NCBI GenBank assembly: GCA_026984135.1
Contig: JALSSR010000208.1
Coordinates: forward strand, 1-40,576
Reading direction: 5' to 3'
Source: Bacteroidales bacterium
GTDB lineage: Bacteria; Bacteroidota; Bacteroidia; Bacteroidales; JAADJA01
DNA: 40,576 nt
Shown: positions 8,401-17,535 of the stretch, one piece after another
How positions within the stretch are numbered: the first letter of the stretch is position 1
Layout: every line of letters begins with the position of its first letter
Notes under the pieces: model-generated
What the model saw: only the letters and a program-made list of their open reading frames with translations
Database searches by the model: none
Told to the model about the DNA's origin: nothing
Translations under genes and position numbers: made by a program

Positions 8401-9508
8401 TAAGTCAATGTTCCTGGCTAATATGTCGCACGAAATACGTACTCCGATGAATGCCATAATCGGGTTCTCGGAAATATTGTCCGATGAGGAATTGTCGAAG
8501 GAAGAAAGAGAGGAGTTTATCAGGTATATTACCCAGGGTAGTAATACTTTGATGAATCTTATTGAAGATATTATTGATATAACGAAAATAGAAGCAGGTA
8601 AAATTAAGATAAATCTTACGGAGTGTAATGTTAGTGATTTGATGGACGAGCTTTATGCTACCTTCCTGAAGATAAAGAATAAAAACGGGAAAAAATCTCT
8701 TGAATTAAGACTTAATAAGCCTGTTACAAATAAGGGTTTTACTATCTCCACTGATCCAAGCAGGATAAGACAAGTGTTATCCAACCTGCTCGGCAATGCA
8801 CTTAAATTTACTGATGAGGGATTCATTGAGCTCGGTTTTAATCTTGAAGAAGAAAACCAGATCGAATTTTATGTTAAGGATACCGGAATTGGTATTCCAA
8901 AGCAAAAACAGAAACTGATTTTTGAAAGATTTGGTCAGGTTGAAGAAGCGCAGAATAAAGAACGGAAAGGAACCGGTCTCGGACTTGCCATTTCGAAAAA
9001 ACTTGCCGAGTTGCTTGGCGGCGATCTTACGGTAGAGTCGGAGGAAGGTGTGGGTTCCACTTTTAAGTTGAAACTTCCCGTTACTCTTGCTGCTGGAAAA
9101 GTTGTGGAGAAAAAAGTTGAGGAGAAAACACCTGAGATCAACTGGGATAATAAGGTTATTCTTATTGCCGAGGATTCGGTGTTGAATTATACATATCTTG
9201 AAGCAATACTGCAACGAACAAATGTAAAGCTGATATGGGCAAAAGATGGTAAAGAGGCTGTTGAAATATGTCAGAAAAATGAAGATATTGATATTGTTTT
9301 GATGGATATTAAAATGCCTGTGCTTGACGGACTTAATGCCATAAAAGAGATTAAAAAATTCCGTAAAGACCTTCCCATTATTGTACAAACCGCTTATGCA
9401 ATGCCCGAAGACAGAGAGCGTAGCTTTGCTGCGGGCAGCGATGATTATCTTACCAAACCGCTTAATGCAAACGAACTGTTTAAAACAATCGGCAAATTTA
9501 TGAATTAG
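5453..9508 (+). CDS. Soluble multi-PAS hybrid sensor histidine kinase with C-terminal receiver domain
   Basis: About six PAS-like segments (e.g. FENFIDKAPEGLASLNSKGIVTYLNNTLLEISGFDESDFIGK; FKALFYEAPDAIVVQNYKGIIIDANPAAYKLYGV) and a GAF-like segment; HisKA MFLANMSHEIRTPMNAIIGFSEIL; HATPase RIRQVLSNLLGNALKFT...GTGLGLAISKKLAELLGG; REC ILIAEDSVLNYTYL...IVLMDIKMPVLDGL...DDYLTKPL. No obvious N-terminal TM segment. Confidence 0.95.
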   Translation: MSVKDINEKNLENREKGLANPDVGQKTGVPDKKLLSGKVRFFEDILQALPDTLIAIFNRDGKYIEVWGSPDFSNLNYLSPDRLRGKLQKEILPPASAAVLQNKIEEVFDTEKPEMFRLRPETPAGVKRLEVYLSPLPSEDDKPTLVVGVFRNITEAVSREEKFALTSEKFENFIDKAPEGLASLNSKGIVTYLNNTLLEISGFDESDFIGKKFSKLPILLPEDYSGYENILDTIIKSRTNEVFELEWKTNDGKTRWSELHFVPILKNERFTGFNITFIDITERKNIESDLIKSKQAYKIIIENAREAIFVLQDSHIKFCNSRMLRLVDSSMNELEISLINEFIHPHDYRIFNKATSDKLAGSSDTEKTVFRIIDKSGNIKWVECNFVVIDWEGKPALLSFASDITVQRNLREKEKQYLKSLELLSEKSMEFAELKPGDDVYGFLGEKLLEMIEGAVIVILSYDRITSRIKIEHLAGEGILKVKFEKIISEKHTGFGTKVNADLLRDLLYGKLLKYNDGLFELGNTIFPRAIYKEVKNLDELGDIYMIGLAEDNVVFGNAMIFLPKGVQIGNAETIETIIKFGSIALQRNLVEDALRASEEKYRRIFESYQDVYFKLDIDGTIIEISPSVEKTGGYTPDELQGEPVDKLYFDATELSSINRILFKNGMVEDRDIKLLKKDKSVIFASLNAKLLRSETGKPVGVEGVIRDITERIKAEDDFRKSEEKMRTLADFTYNWEYWLGPDGEMVYMSPSSERITGYSADEFIKNPDLLVEITHPDDTGSFKNHLIKEKELDRVLEFDYRIVTRQNKVKWINHICQKVYGDDGRYLGRRASNKDITDRKIAEEELRNSEERFKALFYEAPDAIVVQNYKGIIIDANPAAYKLYGVEKDKFIGESIFEFVPKENREEFKVDFSLWTEGKPESKRCLIVSSGGESIPVEIHSSKIQYSGKEALMFNIRDITAIVESEKRLKEAKEKAEQADMLKSMFLANMSHEIRTPMNAIIGFSEILSDEELSKEEREEFIRYITQGSNTLMNLIEDIIDITKIEAGKIKINLTECNVSDLMDELYATFLKIKNKNGKKSLELRLNKPVTNKGFTISTDPSRIRQVLSNLLGNALKFTDEGFIELGFNLEEENQIEFYVKDTGIGIPKQKQKLIFERFGQVEEAQNKERKGTGLGLAISKKLAELLGGDLTVESEEGVGSTFKLKLPVTLAAGKVVEKKVEEKTPEINWDNKVILIAEDSVLNYTYLEAILQRTNVKLIWAKDGKEAVEICQKNEDIDIVLMDIKMPVLDGLNAIKEIKKFRKDLPIIVQTAYAMPEDRERSFAAGSDDYLTKPLNANELFKTIGKFMN

Positions 9509-9514
9509 GATTTT

Positions 9515-12500
9515 TCATTTCTTTTTGAATGCAATCTGCCTTGAATCGGCTTCTACCACATTTTCAATAAAATCCTTAAAATCCCGATATCCGTCCAGTG
9601 CCACATAATCGTTTTTAATAATGAATTTCTGAGTTAAATGAAGTACATTACCTTCCTTTATAAACTCTTTGGAATAATCGGCATACCGGCAACTGAAGTT
9701 TGAATTTTCCGGTATCTCCGCCAATTGCATACCCTCGGGTATTTCAATATCAACGGTCTCCATATTCTTTTCAAATCCAAAATACATTCCTATTTCTATG
9801 GGGTATTTTCGGTCTTCGGTATTTAAAAAATCCGCCGACTCCTGAATATACTCGAGAGGTAACTTAAGAAGATACAGATCGCTGATCTTTGAAAAGACAT
9901 TATCAACTTTATATGAAAAAGAGTAAGTGAGAGTATCGGAATTATCCATCAGACTTTCATTAAAATCAACGGAAATCAGTTTTACTCTCGGATAATTCAG
10001 ACTTATGGATTGTTGAATATCTTTATTCCTTTTTTCGTTACCCTCGTCACGGTAACCACTTCTCATCATTGCCGCATCATATCCTGTTTTCAGATTTTTC
10101 TTTTTAACAATCATACTGTTGCCTTCAAATTTAACGGTTCCTATGCGCCGAATAATATTTTTTGCCCGCGTCGGAGGGTCAAGAAGGAAGGGTTTATAAT
10201 CTTTATCCCCGTCACCCGCTTCGAGTGCAAAAGAGTTTTTAAGGTAATAGCTGAAAGTGGAAAATGGTTGATAATCGGCTGTCAGTTCAATATAATAATC
10301 TTTTCCGTTCAATGTGGCTTTTGCAATGGCATGATTAAACTCAATCATAGGTACGGAAATCTCATTTTCGCCGTTATCCCTTGTGTTTATTAAAACAAGA
10401 CTTCCGTCAATACCGACTTCGCGGCAGAGTGCAACAAAAAGGGTGGATACATCCTTGCAATCACCGATTTTCTTATTTATAACTGCCGAAGCCTTTTGCG
10501 GTATTATGCCGTTTTGCAAAAACGGAACGGAAATATACCTGATATTGGTTACAATATAGTTGTAAATGATCTTTGCCTTTTCATAATCGGAGATATCCCG
10601 TTTGTCCTTGAAAAGTCCGGTTGCAACTTCTTTAACTTCAAAATCGGGATTGCTTTTGTTTCTGTAAACGTCATAGTACCAGTTAGATATATCATTCCAG
10701 GAATCATAGTTAGAATAATATAAGATTTCACCGAAATCCTCAAGCGACGGCATAAACGATTCGTATCTTATTGCCTCCATATTTTTCTCCGACCACGTGT
10801 ATAAAGTGAAGTCGTCTTTTTCTTCAATAACAGGTTCCAGAGAAGAGTTCTTTACCTTATAATTGAATTTGCGACCATTTTCTACAAGCAGACTATATTT
10901 TGACATAACATAGGGATAAAATCCTTGAAAATAATGCTTACCCCAAAAACGGTTTATAACCGTGCTGCCGTTATAATATTCCGTTTTATATATTACAAGA
11001 ATGGCATCACCTGCTTCAAGAGACTCAAAAACAACATGATCATTATTTATCGTGGCTTTAAGTTTGTTACCGTTACTTTTCAATACTTCCGCCTTATCAA
11101 TTCTCACCCTTTCATTATTGGAAACGGAAAAAACATACTCTTTCCAGTCGTCAATGCCCGTAGCATCGAAAACCTTTACCATAAAATATGTTTTCTCCTC
11201 ATTTCCGCCGCCCGAATAAACAACCGACTGTGTTTCGTCAAGCAAGACAAGGCTGTTATCTTCGGGATAATCGGAATCTGAGGGGGAGTTTTTATAAATT
11301 TCATAGACGTCGGGTTTGTCGAAATAGTCAAAAATATCGGGTTTGTCTTCAAGACGTCTTATGTTTTTTCGTGAGTCGTAATCGTTGGGATTATATGCAA
11401 CACTTTTTTTGTAATATTCGATTGCTTTTTCATTTTCATTAATTTGTTCGTAGGAATTGGCAATATTTTTATAATAATCACCTACAAAAGGCGCTATTTC
11501 CGAAGCTTGTTTGAAGTAGTTTATCGCTTTAATATAACTTCCTGTTTTGGAGTAGTGATCACCCATTAACTTTAAATATCCCACAGCCGTCGGATTATGT
11601 TCCAATACTTTATCAAAATATGATTGGGCTTTGGGAGGATTACGATTTTCAAAGTAATAATTAACCAATGCCATTAAAACATCATCATTATACCTTTTTT
11701 TTAAATATTTTTTTAATACGGCTTCAGGAGTACTTGTTCTCTTTAAAGCCTTATCAATGTTAAATTTCAATATAACAAATTGTGAATTTTCCGGGAAATT
11801 TTCATAACCTTTATAAACAAGTTTAATAACATCTTCATACTGTTCCTCTTTCAAACCTATTGATATCATTTTTCCATACCAAAAGCTATCTTCCCCTCTA
11901 ACTTTTTTGTATTGCTCAAGTATCTCTTTTGCTTTATCAATATCATCCTCGTCCATAGCATCATTGAACAGTAAAATGAGGGACGCAGGATTATCGGGGT
12001 CAACCTTTTTCATCTTGTCAAGAGCAAGATAATACTCGGTTGAGTTGTCTTCTCTCAAATAAACTTCCGTAAGTTTTGAAATGATATAAGAGCAGTCCGG
12101 AGATTTGTCAAGTGCTTTTGTAAGGATTTTACGTGCTTCATATTTCTTGTCGTTTCGCAAATATGTTTCTGCAAGCATTAACTGATATACAAGTTTGTCG
12201 GGATGCTGCTCCATCATTTTTTTAAAATATTCTTCTGCAAATAACGGATACGATGTACTTTGAAAATCCTGCTCTTGCGGATATTGATTGAATTGTGTGC
12301 CGAATGTCAAGCCGTCAATATTTTTACCCGATTCATCCGTAACCCGCATCAGAAAATTGGAATTTGTAATCTCGCTTGTGCCTACCTGAATCAGTATTCT
12401 GTTAAATCCTTTATAAAGTTTTGCACTGAAAGAGTATGTGTCAATACCGTTATTTCTTTCTTTGGGTTCGCTGAACATCAGTTTGTCATTGCACCAGAGC

Positions 12501-13273
12501 TTGAGTGAGCCGGATGTTCCTATTCTTATTATTACCTCCTGATCTACAGGGCTTTCACAAAAAGTCTGTGCAAAAATGATGGAATTATCGGTATAGAAAT
12601 GATGAGGAAAACGGATCCAGCGCCCGGGAAGGGTTTTGTTAATATCAATCCAGTGAATATCCGCTCCGTATTTATTTTTGAAAGTATTATCAGGCTTTGC
12701 CTGATGAATGGGCGGAAAATCCTTATCTAAACCCGACCCGGAAATATTTTCAAACTCTCCGACGGCCTGCCACTGCATTATTGCTCCCACATTCAGGAAA
12801 AAATCATTGCCTTTGGAAAAATTATTTGTAGCCTCATAATGCTTCCCGAGGACAAAATTTGCAGATACCCGCATGGTTTCATTTATCGAAGTGGAATTTG
12901 CAATGTCATTAAAAAATTCAACCTGTTCTTTACCTTTTGCAGCTCCGTATTTTCCGTTAATACTTTCGGTGTACCACAAAGCAAAAAGGTATGAGGAAGG
13001 TTCTTTTTCAGCTTTATAAAACCTTTGAAAATAGGAAAAGGCATCCTCCGGTTTTTCATCTACACTTGCCATAAGCGACATAGCAAGGTTTGCCTCAGCC
13101 ACAACCGACGGGTTATCTTCATTTGCCGCTAAAGTAAAATATTCACGGGCTTTTATGTAGTCATTTGTTTTGAAAAATTCCCAACCTTTACTCAGATTGG
13201 ATTCATCCGCCAACAATGACGTGGAGAAAAATGAAATAAAAACAAAAAGGATTAGAATCTGCAACTTTTTCAT
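9515..13273 (-). CDS. Secreted TPR / DUF3857 / transglutaminase-like protein
   Basis: Signal peptide; TPR-rich N-terminal half; DUF3857-like YSGGGNEEKTYFMVKVFDATGIDDWKEY...; transglutaminase core IIPQKASAVINKKIGDCKDVSTLFVALCREVGIDGSLVLINTR...FNHAIAKATLNGKDYYIELTADY (Cys/His/Asp). Confidence 0.88.
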   Translation of the reverse strand: MKKLQILILFVFISFFSTSLLADESNLSKGWEFFKTNDYIKAREYFTLAANEDNPSVVAEANLAMSLMASVDEKPEDAFSYFQRFYKAEKEPSSYLFALWYTESINGKYGAAKGKEQVEFFNDIANSTSINETMRVSANFVLGKHYEATNNFSKGNDFFLNVGAIMQWQAVGEFENISGSGLDKDFPPIHQAKPDNTFKNKYGADIHWIDINKTLPGRWIRFPHHFYTDNSIIFAQTFCESPVDQEVIIRIGTSGSLKLWCNDKLMFSEPKERNNGIDTYSFSAKLYKGFNRILIQVGTSEITNSNFLMRVTDESGKNIDGLTFGTQFNQYPQEQDFQSTSYPLFAEEYFKKMMEQHPDKLVYQLMLAETYLRNDKKYEARKILTKALDKSPDCSYIISKLTEVYLREDNSTEYYLALDKMKKVDPDNPASLILLFNDAMDEDDIDKAKEILEQYKKVRGEDSFWYGKMISIGLKEEQYEDVIKLVYKGYENFPENSQFVILKFNIDKALKRTSTPEAVLKKYLKKRYNDDVLMALVNYYFENRNPPKAQSYFDKVLEHNPTAVGYLKLMGDHYSKTGSYIKAINYFKQASEIAPFVGDYYKNIANSYEQINENEKAIEYYKKSVAYNPNDYDSRKNIRRLEDKPDIFDYFDKPDVYEIYKNSPSDSDYPEDNSLVLLDETQSVVYSGGGNEEKTYFMVKVFDATGIDDWKEYVFSVSNNERVRIDKAEVLKSNGNKLKATINNDHVVFESLEAGDAILVIYKTEYYNGSTVINRFWGKHYFQGFYPYVMSKYSLLVENGRKFNYKVKNSSLEPVIEEKDDFTLYTWSEKNMEAIRYESFMPSLEDFGEILYYSNYDSWNDISNWYYDVYRNKSNPDFEVKEVATGLFKDKRDISDYEKAKIIYNYIVTNIRYISVPFLQNGIIPQKASAVINKKIGDCKDVSTLFVALCREVGIDGSLVLINTRDNGENEISVPMIEFNHAIAKATLNGKDYYIELTADYQPFSTFSYYLKNSFALEAGDGDKDYKPFLLDPPTRAKNIIRRIGTVKFEGNSMIVKKKNLKTGYDAAMMRSGYRDEGNEKRNKDIQQSISLNYPRVKLISVDFNESLMDNSDTLTYSFSYKVDNVFSKISDLYLLKLPLEYIQESADFLNTEDRKYPIEIGMYFGFEKNMETVDIEIPEGMQLAEIPENSNFSCRYADYSKEFIKEGNVLHLTQKFIIKNDYVALDGYRDFKDFIENVVEADSRQIAFKKK

Positions 13274-13375
13274 ATAATGTAGTGTCTTTGGTATAAATAT
13301 TTTACAAATTAATGAAAAAAATTTTTACAGACAAAATTTATTATTCTCTTTATTTCCATTTTTATAATAAATCCT

Positions 13376-15904
13376 ATGAAAAAGCAATTTATTATTCTGA
13401 TTTCCGCAATATTTTCAGCTCTTTTCTTTTTACTTTATCCGTTTAATTCGGGAAATGAATCTCATAAAAAAGATCAATCTCCCAACGATTGGTTTTTCCG
13501 TCAAAGGGCATTTCCCACCGGGCAAATCCCTCACGATGTATATTTGAAAGCTTTGAAGCAAAGTTTGGAGATGAAAAAGCAGTCTGCAACCAAAGAAGAT
13601 AAACTATGGGAATTTGCAGGCCCCACAAATATCGGAGGCCGCATTTCCGATGTTGAGATGTATCCCGATGATATGCAGACCATTTTTGTTGGAGCGGCTT
13701 CCGGTGGAGTTTTTAAATCGGAAGATGCCGGAAACACCTGGACTCCGGTTTTCGATGATGCTCTTAGCCTTTCGATTGGTGATATTGCCATAGCTCCTTC
13801 AAATAAAGAGATAATGTATGTCGGGACGGGAGAAGCCAATGCCGGCGGTGGCTCTCTTGCTTATGACGGTGTCGGCATTTACAAATCAATTGACGGAGGA
13901 GATAACTGGGAGTATGCAGGTTTGCCGGAAAGCGGTAGTATCGGTAGGATCGTTGTCAATGCAAATAATCCTGATATTGTGTATGTTGCGACAATGGGTA
14001 GTCTGTTTGGTAATTCTCCCGACCGTGGCGTTTACAGATCGCAAAACGGCGGCGATACCTGGGAAAAGGTATTGTTCGTTTCGGATTCCACAGGTGCCAT
14101 TGACCTTGCCGTAAATCCCAATAATCCGGATATCGTTTATGCCGCAATGTGGGAGCGTATCCGTCGTCCCGACAGAAGAAGCTACGGCGGCCCAACCTGC
14201 GGAATATATAAAACCGAAAACGGAGGCGACACCTGGACAGAACTTTCTGGAGGACTGCCAATGTCAAACAACGGTCGCATAGGAATTGATATATCAAAAT
14301 CCAATCCTGATATTCTTTATGCTATTTATGCCGACAAAACAGGTTACTTCAAAGGTATCTACAAAACTCAAAACGGAGGAGATTCGTGGATACAGGCCGA
14401 CGACGGCAGTATTCAATATCAGTCTTATGGCTGGTGGTTCGGAAGGATAAAAGTTGATCCTGTAAACCCAGATATTGCTTATGCCATTGCATTTACACTC
14501 TATAAAACATCCAACGGAGGAATAAGTTGGAACGATGTTTCGGGTTATAACGTTCATGTTGACCAGCACGAACTTTATATTCATCCCGAAAATAACAATT
14601 TACTTGTTCTTGGTAATGACGGCGGACTTTATATTTCACAAAACGGTGGTAACTCGTGGACAAAGAAAAACACACTGCCCATAACACAGTTCTATACCGG
14701 TGAGATTGATAATCAATATCCTCAGCGACTTTACGGCGGGGCACAGGATAACGGAACAAACAGAACGATGACCGGAAACTGGGGCGACTGGGAATCAATA
14801 TATGGTGGCGACGGCTTTTATGTATTGGTTGACCCCGAAGATAACAACTATGTGTATGCCGAATCGCAGTACGGAGGTTTGGGACGTTCTACAAACGGCG
14901 GCAGCTCTTTTACCGGAGCAACAAACGGTATCAGCTATTCCGACCGTAACAACTGGAATACACCCGTGGTTTTTGATCCTTCAAACCCGCAAATTCTCTA
15001 TTTCGGTACGCAAAAAGTTTACAAATCAACGAACAGGGCAGTTTCCTGGACCGCAATCAGCAATGACCTTTCCAACGGTTCAGGCGGCGGAAACCTGACC
15101 TTCGGAACCGTAACAACAATTGCCGTTTCTCCGCTTAATCCCGAAATAGTTTATGCCGGTACCGACGATGGAAATGTTTGGGTTAAAAACGGTAATGAGT
15201 GGACAAAAATCTCGGACGAACTTCCTGTCCGATGGGTCACAAGGGTTGCCGCCGACCCTCATTCCGAACAAACAGCTTATGTCACGCTGTCAGGATACAG
15301 GTATAACGAATATTTGCCTCACGTTTTCAGGACAACAGACCTGGGTGAAAACTGGACGGATATTTCGGGGAATCTGCCGGAAGTTCCTGTAAATGATATT
15401 ATTATAGATCCGGAATATGATTCGGTGTTGTATATTGCAACCGATGCCGGAGCTTTTTACACAAGGAATCTCGGGGCAACCTGGAACATTATGGGGACAA
15501 ACCTGCCCAATGTTGTTATTTGTGATTTTACTCTTCACAATGACACTCGAAAACTGGTTGCCGCAACTTTCGGGCGTTCGATGTACAGTTATGACTTGAA
15601 TCAGGATACGATTTATACTTCCGTGAAACCGGAAATTTCTGATGTGAATATTGGTGAAGTAAGCATTTATCCGAATCCTTTCAAGGAATTTGTAAATATT
15701 TCCTTTGAGTGTGGAAAAAATGTTGCAGGTAAAGTGGAGATATTCGATATTGGAGGTAAAAAAATTGCAACCATCTTTGAGGGAAATATAAAGCAAGGAT
15801 TAAATCAATTCAGATGGAGACCGGTAAATTCAATAGGAAGAATATTCTTTGTGAAGGTAATGGCGGGAAGGGAGACAATCAGCAGAAAAGTAATATTTGA
15901 ATAA
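13376..15904 (+). CDS. Sortilin/VPS10-type BNR-repeat secreted protein with T9SS sorting domain
   Basis: Repeated YKSxDGGDNW / YRSQNGGDTWEKV / YKTENGGDTWTEL Asp-box-like motifs; C-terminal VSIYPNPFKEFVNISFECGKNVAGKVEIFDIGGKKI...ISRKVIFE. Confidence 0.9.
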   Translation: MKKQFIILISAIFSALFFLLYPFNSGNESHKKDQSPNDWFFRQRAFPTGQIPHDVYLKALKQSLEMKKQSATKEDKLWEFAGPTNIGGRISDVEMYPDDMQTIFVGAASGGVFKSEDAGNTWTPVFDDALSLSIGDIAIAPSNKEIMYVGTGEANAGGGSLAYDGVGIYKSIDGGDNWEYAGLPESGSIGRIVVNANNPDIVYVATMGSLFGNSPDRGVYRSQNGGDTWEKVLFVSDSTGAIDLAVNPNNPDIVYAAMWERIRRPDRRSYGGPTCGIYKTENGGDTWTELSGGLPMSNNGRIGIDISKSNPDILYAIYADKTGYFKGIYKTQNGGDSWIQADDGSIQYQSYGWWFGRIKVDPVNPDIAYAIAFTLYKTSNGGISWNDVSGYNVHVDQHELYIHPENNNLLVLGNDGGLYISQNGGNSWTKKNTLPITQFYTGEIDNQYPQRLYGGAQDNGTNRTMTGNWGDWESIYGGDGFYVLVDPEDNNYVYAESQYGGLGRSTNGGSSFTGATNGISYSDRNNWNTPVVFDPSNPQILYFGTQKVYKSTNRAVSWTAISNDLSNGSGGGNLTFGTVTTIAVSPLNPEIVYAGTDDGNVWVKNGNEWTKISDELPVRWVTRVAADPHSEQTAYVTLSGYRYNEYLPHVFRTTDLGENWTDISGNLPEVPVNDIIIDPEYDSVLYIATDAGAFYTRNLGATWNIMGTNLPNVVICDFTLHNDTRKLVAATFGRSMYSYDLNQDTIYTSVKPEISDVNIGEVSIYPNPFKEFVNISFECGKNVAGKVEIFDIGGKKIATIFEGNIKQGLNQFRWRPVNSIGRIFFVKVMAGRETISRKVIFE

Positions 15905-15910
15905 TAGATA

Positions 15911-15932
15911 GAGACGCACGGCCGTGCGTCTC
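15911..15932. repeat. 22-bp perfect palindrome GAGACGCACGGCCGTGCGTCTC
   Basis: Self-complementary over 22 bp with no spacer. It begins 7 bp after the stop of 13376-15904 in a convergent intergenic gap. Confidence 0.85.
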
Positions 15933-15940
15933 AACTTACC

Positions 15941-16255
15941 CTATGTCATAAACTGCTTAACAGGAGATAATTCCTGTTTAAAACCTTCTTTTTCACAAAA
16001 GGGGCAATATTCAAATTCTTCACTGAAAACGTATCCGCATCTTTCGCATTTATATTTACGCTCCGTATAGGGTATCATCTTACGGTGTCCGGAACTGAAA
16101 TAGAAGGCAAGTCCGAGAACCGGTGTTAAAAAAAGGCTTCTCCAAAAAAGTTTGCGTGAGCCTATCTCACGATTTTTCCCGATTCTTGAAAAAAGAAAAA
16201 CAATTACAATATATAGAACAATCAGTGCAATTAGTATCAGATTCTTCTCCTCCAT
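15941..16255 (-). CDS. Small membrane protein with C-terminal zinc-ribbon
   Basis: Two hydrophobic segments, then YKCERCGYVFSEEFEYCPFCEKEG (CxxC...CxxC). Confidence 0.75.
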   Translation of the reverse strand: MEEKNLILIALIVLYIVIVFLFSRIGKNREIGSRKLFWRSLFLTPVLGLAFYFSSGHRKMIPYTERKYKCERCGYVFSEEFEYCPFCEKEGFKQELSPVKQFMT

Positions 16256-16281
16256 TCTTTTTAGTAATTTTTACAAAAAAA

Positions 16282-16289
16282 CAAAAGTA
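16282..16289 (-). promoter_or_regulatory. Putative Bacteroidota -7 element (CAAAAGTA on +, TACTTTTG on -)
   Basis: Matches TAnnTTTG, 27 nt upstream of the ATG at 16255. The octamer is identical to the one at 1987-1994, and the spacing is the same. Confidence 0.45.
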
Positions 16290-16321
16290 ATATTTAATTT
16301 CTTAAATACAAATCTATTTTA

Positions 16322-17452
16322 TCAACCGATATAAAAAATATCGGATGCAATTGCATCGGCAAAAAGTTTCCCCTTTTTTGTCAGCCTGTAAATGCCATTA
16401 TTGCAAATTACATTTTTTGCATTGATATGCTTCCGTATCTCTTTAATATAGTGGCTTGTAATATTCTTTCCAAAAGTATCTTCAATATATTTTATATCTG
16501 TTCCCCATACTGTCCGCAAAGATGTCATTACATATTCATTGTATTTTTGTTCCAAGGTGAGAATTTCCTGTTCCACAATTTTTCCACCTTTTTTCATTCC
16601 CTCAATGTATTTGTTCAGGTTGGCAATATTCCATCGTCTGCTATTTCCGTCGAACGAATGTGCCGACGGACCGAGACCAAGATATTTTTTCCCCTGCCAG
16701 TAACTTGTGTTATGCTTTGAATAAAAACCTTCTTTTGCAAAGTTTGAGATTTCATAATGGATATAGTTTTCATTTTTCATAGCATCCATAAGGATTTTAA
16801 AATGACGAACTGCTTTTTCTTCATCAACATTTTCCATTTTACCCTTTCTTATCAAAACATCAAGGGCTGTTTGCGGCTCTACCGTTAAAGCATAAGATGA
16901 AAGATGAGGGATTTGAAAATTCAGGAACTTTTCGATATTTTTTCCCCATTTGTCATCTGTTAAAGTCGGGATACCGTAAATCAGGTCAATAGTAACATTT
17001 TTATATCCGGCATCAAGGACGGATATTACCGATTTTTCAGCTTCGCTGCCGGAGTGAACGCGGTTGAGATAGTTAAGGTCGTCATCAAAAAAAGACTGGA
17101 TTCCGATACTGAATCTGTTAACGGGTGTATGTAGTAATTCCTTGATTTTTTGCCTTGAGATATCATCGGGATTAGCTTCGATTGTAACTTCGGGAGATGA
17201 TATTATCCTGTGATATTTTGAGAGCCTCTCAATAATTTTGTCTATTTCACCGGCATCTAATAATGAAGGCGTACCACCTCCGAAATAGACGGTTTCAATA
17301 TGTTCGCCGGAAAGGTAATCCTTCTGTATTTCCATCTCTTTTAAAAGTGCGTCAACAAAAACATCTCTGTATTTGACAGATGCCAGTGAATAGAAATTGC
17401 AATAGTTGCATTTCTGTTTGCAAAACGGTATGTGAATGTATATTCCTGCCAT
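16322..17452 (-). CDS. hemW: HemW-like radical SAM protein (coproporphyrinogen III oxidase-like / heme chaperone)
   Basis: MAGIYIHIPFCKQKCNYCNFYS (CxxxCxxC), VYFGGGTPSLL, EANPDD, RFSIGIQSF, DLIYGIPTLTDDKW, YEISNFAKEGFYSKHNTSYWQGKKYLGLGPSAHSF. Confidence 0.93.
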   Translation of the reverse strand: MAGIYIHIPFCKQKCNYCNFYSLASVKYRDVFVDALLKEMEIQKDYLSGEHIETVYFGGGTPSLLDAGEIDKIIERLSKYHRIISSPEVTIEANPDDISRQKIKELLHTPVNRFSIGIQSFFDDDLNYLNRVHSGSEAEKSVISVLDAGYKNVTIDLIYGIPTLTDDKWGKNIEKFLNFQIPHLSSYALTVEPQTALDVLIRKGKMENVDEEKAVRHFKILMDAMKNENYIHYEISNFAKEGFYSKHNTSYWQGKKYLGLGPSAHSFDGNSRRWNIANLNKYIEGMKKGGKIVEQEILTLEQKYNEYVMTSLRTVWGTDIKYIEDTFGKNITSHYIKEIRKHINAKNVICNNGIYRLTKKGKLFADAIASDIFYIG

Positions 17453-17478
17453 TTTAATTTTTATGATATAGAATCAGG

Positions 17479-17528
17479 CTTCGACTTTGCTCAGCCTGAC
17501 AGTCTCGACACTCTGAACGAAGTCAAAG
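17479..17528. repeat. Imperfect inverted repeat (REP-like) in intergenic gap
   Basis: Arms CTTCGACTTTGCTCAG (17479-17494) and CTGAACGAAGTCAAAG (17513-17528). 13 of 16 positions are complementary and the other 3 are transitions compatible with G-U pairing; the loop is 18 nt. Confidence 0.75.
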
Positions 17529-17535
17529 AGCGATC

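Noticed and set aside
8777-9388. 203-aa minus-strand ORF antisense to the histidine kinase
   Set aside because: It lies entirely within the HisKA/HATPase/REC coding region, has low-complexity Phe/Asn/Lys composition typical of shadow ORFs, and has no recognisable domain.
15290-15796. 168-aa minus-strand ORF antisense to the BNR/sortilin gene
   Set aside because: It is a shadow of the repetitive BNR coding region, with no domain or leader support.
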